Origin: Kappaphycus alvarezii
Taxonomy: Eukaryota; Rhodophyta; Florideophyceae; Gigartinales; Solieriaceae
Assembly (NCBI GenBank): GCA_002205965.3
Contig: NADL03000009.1
Coordinates: 1 to 64,000, forward strand
Reading direction: 5' to 3'
DNA: 64,000 bases
The position numbers and the translations under genes were made by a program. The notes below the pieces were generated by a model, which was given only the letters and a program-made list of their open reading frames with translations, had not been told where the DNA came from and did not search any database. Of the stretch, positions 1 through 10,415 are shown in pieces; the stretch's first letter is position 1; each line of letters begins with the position of its first letter.

Positions 1-249
1 CCAAATGCCACTGCTAATCTCGCAATTTTCACACTCTCGGTTCCCGGCCTCACTCAAGCTCTGGCGCTTGTTACCCTCGATCAACTATACCCTGCTTTTC
101 AGAACAAAGAAAGAAGCGACGGGGCTCTACTGCCAATAATATTGCCAACATATTCGATGCTAACATCCACCTACCCACACCTCCTCGATTTCCAGCCCCT
201 CAGCCGCCTGTGCTTGCCCTGTGCCTTCTCTTTCCTAATCATTTCAATC
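1..249. other. Left edge, no recognised gene
   Basis: No domain or motif is recognised. The stretch precedes the glycosylasparaginase-like gene and may hold its promoter and 5' leader. It is cut by the window edge. Confidence 0.4.
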
Positions 250-1107
250 ATGTCTGCAGTCATCGCTACATGGCCCTTTTCCCTCCGTGCCGTCAACCAC
301 ACCTCTACCCTTCTCCACACTTCCACCCCCCACTTGACGCCCTAACCTCTGGCATTTCACTTGTCGAACAAGACCCCACAATAACCTCAGTTGGATATGG
401 AGGTCTCCCCAACTCTGATGGATTTCTCCAGCTTGACGCCGCCATCGTCACGTCTACTGGCGCGTGTGGCTCAGCCATGTCTGTTTCTCAACTTCGCTCT
501 GCTATCCCTCTTGCCCGCCTCATCCTCCTTCATTCTCCCCATTCCATCCTCGCCGCTGATGGAGCCGCCCTTTTTGCTAAAAACACGGCCTTCACTCCAT
601 CATGATCCTCAGTCCTTGCTTACCCCACACGCTAAGCAAGGTATGAGCAGTATCGCGCCGGTCTTATTCCACCCCGCCCAAAACCAGGGTGGCTGACCAA
701 ATGACACATACGGACACGGTAGGCATGATTGCGAAAGATTCGACCGGGTTTCTTGTCGCCGGCTGTGCCACAAGTGGCATGGAATTTAAACATCCTGGTA
801 GGGTCGGTGACTCACCTATAATCGGCGCAGGCTTGTATGCTGATGAATGTGGCGCGGCTGTGGCAACGGGCGATGGCGATGAAATGATGAGGTTTTGCGT
901 TCATATGCCGTGGTGCAGGCTCTTGAACGGGGGCTGAGTCCACAGGAGGCTTGTGAACAGGTCATGAATCAAGTGTTTGCAAAGGCGGTGGGTTGTCAAG
1001 CAGCAGTGGTTGCAATGAGTAAAAAGGGGGAAGTTGGGGTGCAGGGACCCGGCAGGGGTTTCGATACGCTTTTTGGGAAGACGGAATGGAGGTCGGTAAG
1101 GGAGTGA
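250..1107 (+). CDS. N4-(beta-N-acetylglucosaminyl)-L-asparaginase-like protein, frameshifted
   Basis: This resembles glycosylasparaginase of the Ntn-hydrolase family, which cleaves the GlcNAc-Asn bond during glycoprotein breakdown in lysosome/vacuole-type compartments. The chosen start gives [10 protein letters not shown], the family's beginning. After a frame change near 335 comes [11 protein letters not shown] with LDAAI, typical of the alpha subunit. In another frame, HTDTVGM (about 707-727) holds the expected nucleophile Thr before the autocleavage-type VGM, followed by GRVGDSP and [11 protein letters not shown]. At about 893 the frame moves again and continues as [11 protein letters not shown]; one extra T in the run TTTT would restore it. 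About 286 codons is close to family length without a signal peptide. At least three indels mean either a recent pseudogene or sequencing errors. It converges with the cardiolipin synthase gene. Confidence 0.8.
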
Positions 1108-1446
1108 TAAGGGATGGGAAGAATGTCGCAGGAGGTAAAAGTTGGGGCCACACATGCGTGTGAGAGAGTGGCATGGCGAGGCGAGAAAGAGAGAAATGAA
1201 AGGGAACGAGGGCAGTTTAGGCCAAAGCGGCGGCGAAAGAAGGCGTTTAGCATATGCAATGCCTGACGTAGTAGTGGTGAAAGCGGTCGCGAGTGAGAGA
1301 AGGTGAAGGGAGAGGTGGGGAGAAGAGTGGAGTTAGTAGCAGAAAGAATGGCTGTAAAGGTGAGGGTGATTTGCAAAGTGGTGTTGATTTAGAGATAAGA
1401 AGAGGACGGATAGGGGAGAGGGGTCGGGAGGAAATCTGGGCAGAGG
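1108..1446. other. Convergent intergenic spacer
   Basis: Purine-rich on the + strand. It lies between two convergent genes, so it should contain both 3' ends. No coding similarity or structured RNA is seen. Confidence 0.4.
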
Positions 1447-1999
1447 TCAGAGCTTAGAAGGGTTGAGAACCAGCCAGCCGGCTATGAGGAGGGTGTCCCT
1501 TGCAACAATGACGGCGGCTACCCAGGGAGGTAGAACGTGTTGATAGGCGAGGGCGGCAGTGGTGGAGGTAATGAGAAGTTTGTCTGCAGCGGGGTCGAGG
1601 AGGGAGCCAAGAGGGGTCTGAAGGTTGTATTGGCGGGCGATGTGGCCGTCAAGAAAGTCGGAGATGGCGGCATAGAGAGAGTGTACAGGGCATAATCGTA
1701 GGAGGACGTAAGGATAAAGTGTGTAGCGAGCGGGGCGCAGAGGATACGGCCAATAGTTATCCCATTCGCATGTTGTAATTGTTCGGGAGGTTTGGCGAAT
1801 TTGATGGTGGTTCTTGATCGATGATGTTGAGAAGATGAATGCGCGGAGGGGGTAATAACGTGGGAAACGAGGAAGAGAGGTTGGAAATGAGCTGGGGTAG
1901 CAGCTGGTTGGATCGGGAAAAGGCTTGTTCGTGAGCAACCAGGGAAATACGCAAGATGCGAGGCTTGATGCGGTTCAGAGCACGGCACAAGGAAAACAT
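1447..1999 (-). CDS. Cardiolipin synthase (CMP-forming), mitochondrial, frameshifted
   Basis: A CDP-alcohol phosphatidyltransferase that would transfer phosphatidyl from CDP-diacylglycerol to phosphatidylglycerol in the mitochondrial inner membrane. The signature D-G-x2-A-R-x8-G-x3-D-x3-D is complete: LDGHIAR, then [14 protein letters not shown] (about 1564-1635). The family N-terminal motif [13 protein letters not shown] is in a second frame at about 1720-1760. The Met at 1999 opens a basic, Ser-rich presequence ([18 protein letters not shown]) that suits mitochondrial import. Frames change near 1820 and again in a CT repeat near 1675, where a two-base difference would join the parts. The protein resembles eukaryotic CRLS1/CRD1 more than bacterial PgsA. 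A GTACTGTAC-type palindrome sits about 110 bases upstream. Confidence 0.82.
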
Positions 2000-2109
2000 T
2001 GTCGGAGTTCAAGAGATTATCTCCGACGGAAGACCAACGGCACACAGTGCATGGTTTATAATCTTGACTTGATCGGTCGATTTTATTGCATGCATTAAAC
2101 TTCTGTGCT

Positions 2110-2129
2110 ACAGTACGACCCGGTACTGT
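2110..2129. promoter_or_regulatory. ACAGTAC/GTACTGT inverted repeat upstream of cardiolipin synthase
   Basis: Seven-base arms ACAGTAC and GTACTGT around a 6-base spacer, 111 bases upstream of the presumed start at 1999. The same motif clusters upstream of two other minus-strand host reading frames, so it may be a regulatory site. Function is inferred from position only. Confidence 0.4.
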
Positions 2130-2813
2130 GCAATAATAATTTGTTTGTATCACTGGAACGCCCACAGTCGATCCTAGCCTCGCTCACACTAAATCACTCA
2201 GTCCCGCCCCCCCCCCGGAAGTCTCCGAGTAGGCAAATTCTCCCGCTTCCCCACAGACCCTCTCTCTCGGGGCCACAGAAGACGCCTCATCCTTTGCTCA
2301 TTTCTTCATTGGTTCCCCCGACACTCACCCCGCTCCTCAATTGCTCGTCCGCTTCCGGAGCCCACATCGACTCTCCTACACACACTCCACCAACTCAGCC
2401 ACCCGGAAATACCTCCATCCATGTTCCTCTCCTTCACGACGCTCTCTGCCCGTATGTTGCCCACCCCCGATGCATGACTCCTGATCCTAGCTTAAAGCCC
2501 GGCCGCTAAAACGACACAGACTGAATGTCTGCTTACAGTACAGCATCAATGTGTACTTCATCATGGAACTCTGGCCCATGGGTCTCCCCCAGTGTTCATA
2601 GCCCCCGAAGGCTCTTTACCGGCGTATGAAACAAAATGTTCGACCTATCACTACTGTATGAAATTGCAACTCACAATGTCACAAAATAAAACAATGAGAC
2701 CTGGTTTGCATGGGGTGACTCAACTCAGCATGTTGCGGAGGTTGACGTAGAAAGAGAGAATCTTTTACTCTTTTTACTTATCTTGAGTGTACACCGACTG
2801 ACCGACTATTCAG
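2130..2813. other. Intergenic, C-rich then AT-rich, no gene
   Basis: A 134-codon open frame at 2105-2509 is Pro/Ser/Thr-rich without conserved motifs and is probably a by-product of the C-rich sequence. The last part (about 2700-2750) resembles 11770-11825, which also borders a copy of the RT element. Confidence 0.35.
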
Positions 2814-3875
2814 TTACGAGCTAACTGGATGGACCACATCGGTCACGTGCAGTGGGGCCCGCGATATGATGGCCATAGCCACCGACGACCACAAAGTGCA
2901 ACTGATACGCTGGTAGATGCGTGTGCGAATCGTAGCGTCCGAGGTGTGGCATTTCGTGGCTACACGTGGCACAAACTCTTCGATAAATAATGCAGTATCC
3001 GGAGAAGGGGCAACGAGGGAGTCGAAGACCAGAGGTTGGAATCGGAAACCTGGGTCCCGGGAGGGCAGAGAGGGGGGGACCAGGCGCCTTGACAGCTTGT
3101 GCTGTAGGTCCTGGATCTTGCGATGGTGCATGAGGGCGGCAGCCCCACCGGCGACTTGCGTCGCTTTGGTGATGGAGGTCTGCTTGAACGGAGACGTGAC
3201 GGCGACGTCACATGCAATGGGTCGGTCTGGTAGGGCAGGTTCAGTGTCACGGGGGGGAAAGGCGCGGCGCATATGGACTATATGGTATAACTGAGCTTGT
3301 TGCCCAGCCAGGGCTTCGCTGTTCCCTTCGAGCATCCGCTGCGAGTCGCGACAACTGTCGCATATTCCTCGAGGACTTTTGTCGTTGCCTCGGGCGTCGA
3401 CCCCAGTGAGTCGAACTCCAGCGGAGCAAAGTTCAAGTCTAGCTGCCGTAGTCCCGCCAGTGCGTCGTGTGGAATGGTAACCAATTTCATAACCAGGTCC
3501 CTCTTCTTTTTGTCTGCGACGTCGGCAACCGCTCGTGGCCTTTCGTGCTTGTAGAAACGTGTAGTTCCATTGGAGTAGCGACGGTACTGTAATATCGTAT
3601 GCCACAAGAAGGGGAGGCGTGATATTTTCGTCATTGGACCGTAGGTGGACGAGGATGTCCGCAGGTTGGGCATTCAGTCCGGGATTGAGGTATTTCGCCC
3701 CTTCTCGGACGCCAACGCCCGCTGCTCTGAATAGCTCGTTGAAAAGGACCTTGGCTACTGCTTTGATTCTGTTTAACCATCCTGTGGCTTTTGTGGCATA
3801 GGTCGGCGGCGTGGTCTCACAAGTTGTCCATAATCTTGTGGCAGTCGGCACATCGCAATGGCACCATGTCGTCAA
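2814..3875 (-). CDS. C-terminal domain of RT element protein
   Basis: 353 open codons contain two overlapping versions of the domain in different frames. The N-terminal part has ADILVHL and LLVAYDITVPS; this core continues in another frame at 3278-3673 (LNFAPLEFDSLG). The distal part has IACDVAVTSPF and ATQVAGGAAALMHHRKI, then FQPLVFDSL and an IYQRISCTLW tail. DxxVTSP followed by an alanine/lysine helix is characteristic of C-terminal domains in some RT-encoding elements. No catalytic activity can be assigned. It is repetitive, with homologous pieces elsewhere in the window, so it is not a host gene. Confidence 0.6.
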   Translation of the reverse strand: MTTWCHCDVPTATRLWTTCETTPPTYATKATGWLNRIKAVAKVLFNELFRAAGVGVREGAKYLNPGLNAQPADILVHLRSNDENITPPLLVAYDITVPSLLQWNYTFLQARKATSGCRRRRQKEEGPGYEIGYHSTRRTGGTTAARLELCSAGVRLTGVDARGNDKSPRGICDSCRDSQRMLEGNSEALAGQQAQLYHIVHMRRAFPPRDTEPALPDRPIACDVAVTSPFKQTSITKATQVAGGAAALMHHRKIQDLQHKLSRRLVPPSLPSRDPGFRFQPLVFDSLVAPSPDTALFIEEFVPRVATKCHTSDATIRTRIYQRISCTLWSSVAMAIISRAPLHVTDVVHPVSS

Positions 3876-4369
3876 ACACGTGAATTCCCAGGTGACACCG
3901 CAGCATCACCGTCCACATGTCGTCGTACCTGTGGGTGACCACAGCCGAATACGCAGTGCGGAAGGCGGACGCTGGCGTTTCCAGGTATGCTCGACGTCTT
4001 ATCCGCTTCTGGATTTCTGCGTCCGACTGCGTTGCGGGGCTAGGGGATGCTTCCCATTCGTCTTTGCAGGACTTTGCCGCCGACTCGCACCAGGCTCGAT
4101 AGAGAGTGCTGTATGTATTATCGGGCTGAAGGCAAATGTGGCCGTTATTAGTCGCTCTGGGAGGCTGCCCTCTTTCGAGAAAGCCGGGGGAGTTCACGAA
4201 CGAATTCCATGAGGTGCCCGTCTGCCTCTCCATAATTGCGTGTATGGTAATCCGAGGTACCTGCCTCTTCGGGGGTTCCCACCTGGTCAGCATCAATGAT
4301 GCTCGCTGCATGATTCAGCGTTGCCACTGGCATAAAGCCATGACCTCCATAGCGTAGAGGTAGGGTCAC
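3817..4369 (-). pseudogene. RT element segment with LPLRYGGHG motif
   Basis: Two overlapping frames (3817-4311 and 4148-4369) together give LPLRYGGHGF, then an Asp/Ala helix and a Cys-containing segment (LRCADCH). The (R/L)LP(L/V)R.GG(L/H)G motif normally lies downstream of the RT palm and thumb in this element type. The sequence must change frame near 4200 to stay collinear with the C-terminal domain. Confidence 0.55.
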
Positions 4370-4680
4370 CTGTTGTCAGACCGCACCAGACTTCGGGACA
4401 TTCTTGGAACGGGAATGGAGTTCCAACTGATCGTCATGGAATTTCCGCACAGCGGGCGCTTGCGGCACTCACGGGGGTTTGCCTCATCACGTGTTGAAGC
4501 TTGCACGCCGAAGCTTGTACCCGGTGAAGCTGGAACCTGATGCGAGCGTCTCCGATCCCATCGCTCAGCGAAAACATGTGTTTGCAGCCGTTGATATTTC
4601 CTTGCAACCAATGTAACGGGAGCGAGTCTTTGCCACCGATCTCCACAAGAGCCCAGCCGAGCAACGCGCACTGCACCTCG

Positions 4681-5010
4681 TCATCGACAACCCTCTAGTC
4701 GCGCCCACTCTTCGGGGCCTTGATGTAACAATTTCCAGTCCTCACTCCGCGCCATATCGCAACCAGGCCGATGGAGGTCTCTCAGCACTGACACAAGCCT
4801 AACAGCGAAAAAGAGAGTACTATGCGCTACCTTGTCGTGCCGGGGGTATGGACCTCTTGCACTGGCCCTTTTTGAGGAAGACTGCTGAAACAGCTCCCTT
4901 TCCGGAGCGGGGGCGACTCTGTGCCAAGGGTCAATGCTCGAACCCTCCGCCAGTAGGGGACTGGCCGCCAAGGTTCGGAGTACCCTCCTACGTTTTCTAT
5001 CTAAGATCAT
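4681..5010 (-). pseudogene. Probable reverse-transcriptase core remnant
   Basis: The stretch KVAHSTLFFAVRLVSVLRDL resembles the RT block GDPLSSLLFAVALQ.VLRDL with the GDP lost. Downstream frames are scrambled and no YxDD is seen. It is supported mainly by position upstream of the LPLRYGGHG segment in the same orientation. Confidence 0.4.
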
Positions 5011-5359
5011 AAGTTCGGTGTTGGTGGTCAGGAGTCAAGGAATCAACAAGTTTTTTTGGAAGCTCACCTCTCCACCTGGTACAGCACAGCCTCCAGCCCG
5101 TTGCCTTTGGGCCCACCTGACGCGGGTCAAAATGTCCTCCACACCCAAGGTCGATTAGAAACGGCACCGAAATCCCGCCATTCATGAAGGCCATCTCAGA
5201 TCAAGAACTGTCCTCCCTGAAAAGCACTCAGAAGGGATTCATCATAACAATGCGGTCCTTAGATGCTGAACTGCATGGTGTAAGCTCAAGGAGATGATTG
5301 CTGAATTGTCCCACCCGCAGGTCTGTTCGCTAAAGAGATCTGTGACCTCCCATCCGTCT

Positions 5360-6537
5360 GGGTGGAACTCAGAAACTTCCTCAATGCTAGAGGTGCAAAT
5401 CTCCAACAGCATTCTTCACGCAGAGTAATCCTTACGCTCGCGCATGGATCTACGACGATGCTGAAGACCGTGACGCCGCTGTTCAGACCGCTCAACTCAT
5501 CGTTGCTGCAGGACGGAAAGTCAGATCCGACCTGCAGAACCAAGGGACGATCGTGATCGAAACGACCGATTCTGGGAACAGTGGCAGCGGCAATGGGAAT
5601 AACGGGAGCAGGCTGGCCCATGACATTACATGCGGCTCAAGGACTGGATAAGAAGTTCTCGGGGGACCTCGGCGAATGCTGGATGGATTTTGTGGATGAG
5701 TACTCACAGGTTTCGAGGACTACGGCTTAAGTCCGCAACAAAAGCTACAGTATCTTCACAATCTCTTGTCCAAGGACGCTAAACGGTTTTATCTTGCAGA
5801 GGTAGAGACGTATGCGCAGACGTTTGCAAGCGGTTGAGATGATAAACCGCGAGTATAACTCTCCCGTTCGCAAAATCGTGTGAAGAACTACCTCAACACA
5901 CTTCAGTTTTGAGTTCGTCAGGAGCGGGCTGGAGACTTCGATGGCTTTAGCTAAGGTGTACAAGCTGATCACCAAACTATCCAGGCAAGTGCCAAGTCCC
6001 AGAGGTGATTCCACAAGATCGAATTCCTCCGGAACGCTACAGTCGGATACTCCTGGTCGCGTGAGCCCCTAAGTCGAGTGGCGACACATGAGCCAGCTTC
6101 CAGATGCTTTTGGAGAACTAGAAGCAGCATTACAGCTCGATAAAGAAGCCAGTTGGCCCTCGCAAGAGACAACGCGCTGTGAGTAGGGCTTCTCATCGGA
6201 TGAGCAGCTGGGTATCCACTACGCTGGGCAGGGCCGATACATGTACAATCCCAAGAATGTGAGACCGGCGTCATAATCCAAGCGTTTACGTGCAAAGCCT
6301 CTAGAAATTTCCGGATGTTTCAACTGCGGTGATCCTGGTCATATGCTCAAAGATTGCAAGAAGCCATTGAACGCCGCCAGGGCTGCTGAGAAGCTCGAGT
6401 ACTATAAGAAAAAGGACTCGAAGAAGCACGCAGTACATATGGTTCTAGCGGAACTCTGTGGGCAGCTCGATAGCATGGTTGATGATTACAGGAGGAGGAC
6501 GAACCCGATGATGTCAACATTTTCCAGTCCGCCCTGA
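5360..6537 (+). pseudogene. copia Gag with zinc knuckle
   Basis: Frames changing every few hundred bases give a GFEDYGLSPQQKLQYL-type Gag helix (about 5713-5760) and then a CX2CX4HX4C knuckle, CFNCGDPGHMLKDC, at 6316-6357. A Lys-rich tail follows up to 6537. Gag would package the element RNA in cytoplasmic particles. The knuckle's metal ligands are intact, but upstream frames are not. Confidence 0.7.
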
Positions 6538-6631
6538 GAGGAGAATATGATTCGGACAGTTCTGATACTCCGTCTCTGGGCTTCCGGAGCTACATCCTGA
6601 AGTTGATTCAGACCCTCATGAAATCCTCGTT

Positions 6632-8010
6632 ATGACATCCACCTGGGATAAGCCAACCTCGCAGGAGTTCGAAGGTGGATGCGTTGACTCGGTGCACAGA
6701 AGACTTGATCGGCAAGCTCAGGCCAGGGCGTACTGCGCGCTCATTAACACCGACCTCATGAGCGAGGTGAAAGGAAAGAAATTGACGTTTACTTTCGGAG
6801 AGTCTACCTACAAGGGAATTGGTAACATCTCCATACGAAATTCAGTCTCCAATGATTTCTTCTCTCATTCACCGCCGACGTCGTCGATGTTGACGTGCCG
6901 TTACTCCTGGGCCTTGATCTCCTCACTCAGGCAAGACTCATCTTGGACTTTGCAGATGACGCTGTACGCTCGAAATCCGATGGATGGACGCTACCTTTAG
7001 TGCGTAAGCGAGGGCATGTCTACATAGAATGGTGTGTCAGTGTATTCTTTACTTCTGCTGAGATTCGTAAGATACACCGAAATTTCCACCATACATCCAG
7101 GCAAACTGTACGCGATGATGCGAAGAGCTGACCAGAATCTGTGTCCCCGGAGCTCATGGCGGACCTGGAACGCATAACGCAACTTCGAAGTATTCCAGAG
7201 GGAAGCAGATGCTCCTCACGATTCAAGGTGTCCCTTCCCGATGGGGAATGCGTATTCAATCGAACAGTCTGCATCGACTTGATGAAGCTTGAGAAGAGCA
7301 CTGTGCTGCACGTGGTTGATAAGGACAAAGTTCAGCGCCGCTTGCTTCCTTAAGGGGGAGTCGACCACTGATACATGGAATGCTTTCATGCACATATGGG
7401 TGTCTACATACGTCGGTTTCCAGACAGCATTGCGGTAGACCAAGGGCGGCAGTTCGAATCGTTGGAATGGAAGAACTCGTGCAAGCCGCTGGCATAAAGG
7501 AGCAACCTCTGGCGTTGAAAGTCATAACGCGCTCGGGTAGGGGAACGATATCACTCTTTCCTCCGTCGAGTCTATAACAAGGTCACTGCCGACGACCCGC
7601 TCATCGAACGCAGTCTCGCTCTGCAGCTGGCAGTCAAGGCTGTTAACGATACCGCCGGGCCGTCAGGACTCGTGCCCACGCTCTTGGTGTTTGGTGTCCT
7701 TCCGCGTATTCCACTCATGCCAAAGGACTACCGATCACAGTAAGGATGAGAGCACTAAGCGAGCACGAAAGGAAATGACGAAAATATCCCACAACGCCCG
7801 TCTCAGTACTGCACTGAGCAGAAACGTACCTGCGGCCGCTGATGTTACGTATGCCATTGGGACGAAGTACTCATGTACAGAGAGAAGCCCGCAGCTAAGT
7901 GGGTAGGACCACTCGTCGTGCGTGATGTGCAAGGTAAAATTCTGACTTTGGATAACGGAGATCGTTTTATTCGAGCGTCACTCGACAAGGTGAAGCACGT
8001 CAGGGAGAGA
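6632..8010 (+). pseudogene. copia protease and integrase region
   Basis: A protease-like flap segment (FTFGESTYKGIGNISI, about 6790-6838) leads to VDVPLLLGLDLL (about 6885-6925), the family's hydrophobic-G strand after the active site; the DTG itself is not clear. From about 7060 the integrase reads RKIHRNFHHTS (HHCC type), FNRTVCIDLMKLE and then AVDQG at 7435-7450. The region ends in a small domain (AKWVGPLVVRDVQGK, about 7893-7937) near 8000. Frames change at least five times. Confidence 0.7.
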
Positions 8011-8399
8011 GCTATGCCTATGATCCGGATCTGCCCCCTTCTCGAGATGCAGGAGGCGACGCTAGAGCTGCTCAGCCGATGATGGACAACCGCGGTTATC
8101 TGCTTGATGATCCCTCGTCAAAGGATGACTCCATTGTTGAATGCAGTCCAGATGAAAACGGAGACTTCCTTGATGTTCTTGCTGAAATCCGAAGTGCGGA
8201 ACCGACCAAAGGCGCGTGCAAGATGCTCTGGACCACCCGATGTTTAACATTGCTTACATCGGTGTGCACATCACTGAAGTGCTGAGCCCAAGCGATCCTC
8301 GCAGAAACAACTCCAAATTCAGGGCTGCGAAAGTGTCGAGATTAGCGGTCTAAAGGAACGGAAAGTGTGGAAAGTCATCCCCAGAGCGAAGTTCAAAGG

Positions 8400-9803
8400 A
8401 TGCTAACATACTGGGCGGAAGATTCGTTCTTGCGCTGAAGAATGTGGGAGCCAGAGACGAGAAGGAGAAGGCGAGATACATTGCTCAAGGACATAAGGAC
8501 AAAGACAAACCTTACATGGTACACGACGTCGCCACATTAAGGTCTTCTCCATTCGTCTGATCCTCTCCGTTGCTGCAATCAAGGGGTTCCGGATCTTCTC
8601 TCATGACGTTAACCAAGCCTACGTGCAGAGCAAGGACAAGATGAGTCGACGCATATTCATCCTACCAAAGCGTGAGGACCTGGACATCATCGGCATTAAT
8701 GATGAGGAACTACTAGAGTTGCTGCGACCGCTCTATGGTGTGCGATGCGGGTGATTACTGGGTGCGACAATCCACTTCCACGTCGCAAATGACTTGGGGA
8801 TGTCCCACGACCGGAGACCGGCTCTTTATTTGAAAATGTCCGACGGGGATCTTGAAGGCCTGATTGGTATCTATGTTGACGATAATCTCCATGCGGGGAT
8901 GAAAACTTCGAGAAGAAGACGTTGAAGAGCCTGAAATGTTTGACTCTAAGCCAAGAGTGTATGAAAACTTCGACTTCTTTGGCACTTCATAAAAACTTTG
9001 AGACCGGGAATTCTCAGTATCTCAAGAGCAACATGTCAAACGCCTTCCTAAAATATCGAAGGATTGTACGTTCGAAGAATTTAGAAGGCATCGAGCGATG
9101 CTCGCTTGGCTAGCGAATACACACCCTGAATCTGCTGTGCAATAAACAGGCAGCACAGGTGACAGAGGCAACGTTCTCAAAAGACAAATCTTTGAGTTCA
9201 ACAAGGCTGTTAAGATCGTCAAGAAGGAAATGTCAGGATTAAAGTACAAGGGTTGGATATGGGGTCGCTACGGCTTAAGATGTATGCTGATGCAGCCTTT
9301 GCGTCGAACGATGATCTCTCGTCCCAGCTAGGCTTCTTAATTCTCCTTACGGACAATATGGACAGGCGCATGTCCTCGACTACTCGAGCAAGAAATCTAA
9401 GGGGTTGTTCGGTCAATAATGGGTGGTGAAATTTATGCATTTGTTGATGGCTTCGATCGGGCCTTTATGCTCCGCAAGGATCTCGGCGGATACTCGGTGC
9501 GAAGATCCCCCTTTATTGCTTTACCGACTCGAAGCAATTTTCGACTCAGTTACAAAGGGGCAGCAGACCACTGAGAAAAGATTAATGATCGATGTCATGG
9601 CCGCCCGGGAATCATACAAGAGCTTGGAGATTACGCAGATTGGACTTGTGAGTACTGCGAAAAACCCTGCGGACGGGCTTTCTAAATTGCGTGGAAATGG
9701 AGTTTTAACTCAGTTGCTACAGAACGGATTAGATACTTGCTCCGTGCAGCAGTGGATAGTTCGACCAGAACAAGCTCCCAACATTGAAAATGCGGGAGTG
9801 TGA
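8400..9803 (+). pseudogene. copia reverse transcriptase and RNase H
   Basis: RT motifs in order: SHDVNQAYVQS (about 8603-8635), LLRPLYGV (about 8723-8746) and IYVDDN with the catalytic YVDD at 8872-8883. RNase H begins with KMYADAAFAS (about 9277-9306), has NGGEIYAFVDGF (9419-9454), and ends with LVSTAKNPADGLSKL, the usual C-terminal copia tail. The last frame stops at 9803. Stops and frameshifts make it inactive as written. Confidence 0.78.
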
Positions 9804-10130
9804 AGATGGTTGCGACTTGAGAGTACAGTGTTGCTCGCTTGCGTTTTTCGAGGCCGTTAGGTGTAATTGAATTACAGTATTTCGAGTTTCACGAGGCGGC
9901 GAAAATAATAAATGTGACCGCTCTTTCGGCCGACTGGGGTTGGAACGACTCCCCAGTGCCGTTGCTTCGTTCGTAGAACTCCTTTGCCGCGTTCTATTCC
10001 GCCGACGGAAAGAGCGCCCCGCGAAGAACCAGGTCGGTCGAAGTCCTGTCTGCGAACGTTGCGAAGGCAACGACACAAGAAAACTACAGAAGCATCCTCT
10101 GTTTGAATTACGGAAGCTTATAGTATGACA
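9799..10130 (+). repeat. Probable 3' LTR of the copia element
   Basis: Starts with TGTGAAGATGG right after a purine-rich AATGCGGGAG and contains AATAATAAA as a possible polyadenylation signal. A TATGACA near 10130 could be the end. There is no second LTR to compare, so the 3' boundary is a guess. Confidence 0.35.
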
Positions 10131-10284
10131 CGTGTCTCGGCATTTGTTATGCAGTACACCGCGGTCATGCTGAATCACCGAAAACAGCGCACATACTGTA
10201 CCCCACCAGCGGACCTCCAGACGGGGCACTTGCCTGATCCCCAACTACGGTAGAAGCTCTTTTTTCTCAGTCCAGGAACTGACT

Positions 10285-10308
10285 ACAGTACTGTACTGTA
10301 TAGTACTG
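10285..10308. repeat. GTACTGTAC cluster, left flank of Tc1/mariner element
   Basis: Reads ACAGTACTGTACTGTATAGT and continues similarly. A related run at 11631-11677 lies on the other side of the transposase gene and could be the opposite terminal inverted repeat, but the motif is common in the window, so this is uncertain. Confidence 0.35.
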
Positions 10309-10415
10309 AACATAACTGATAAAAAAGCTATTCCCGCCATTTTCAGGCACTCATTTGTCACTCCTACCCTCAGGAAGACCATAGCAGTGACCGCCGTCGT
10401 CTCCAAACAATTTAG

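Larger units (their letters stand above)
2814..5160 (-). mobile_element. Decayed reverse-transcriptase element (3' half of a non-LTR-type ORF)
   Basis: Read on the minus strand, the order is a fragment resembling the late RT core (about 4681-5010), a LPLRYGGHGF motif (about 4300-4369), and a long C-terminal domain (2814-4311). This order is typical of RT proteins of a LINE-like class whose C-terminal part contains ALDV(A/T)VTSP and ends in a conserved helical tail. Frames are shifted repeatedly, and neither the YxDD box nor the 5' end is recoverable. Parts of the same family recur at 19988-20110, 20390-20560 and probably 58681-59040. The class assignment is from motif memory and is not proven. 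Confidence 0.6.
5200..10130 (+). mobile_element. Ty1/copia-type LTR retrotransposon, degenerate, no 5' LTR found
   Basis: Collinear on the + strand are Gag with a CCHC knuckle, an aspartic protease region, integrase, a reverse transcriptase with YVDD, and RNase H ending just before 9803. The order PR-INT-RT-RH is that of copia elements. Numerous frame changes break the polyprotein. A probable 3' LTR follows, but I could not find a matching 5' LTR near 5000-5300, so the element is probably truncated. It adjoins the RT element on its left and may have inserted into it. Confidence 0.8.

Noticed and set aside
250..1107. Introns as an explanation for the frame changes in the glycosylasparaginase-like gene
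   Set aside because: Protein similarity continues almost to the residue across the breaks and no GT-AG interval fits; single-base indels explain it better.
2105..2509. 134-codon proline-rich frame as a gene
   Set aside because: Composition follows the C-rich DNA, there is no motif, and it overlaps the probable promoter of cardiolipin synthase.
9799..10130. A matching 5' LTR of the copia element near 5000-5300
   Set aside because: No similarity to 9799-10130 could be found there by eye.
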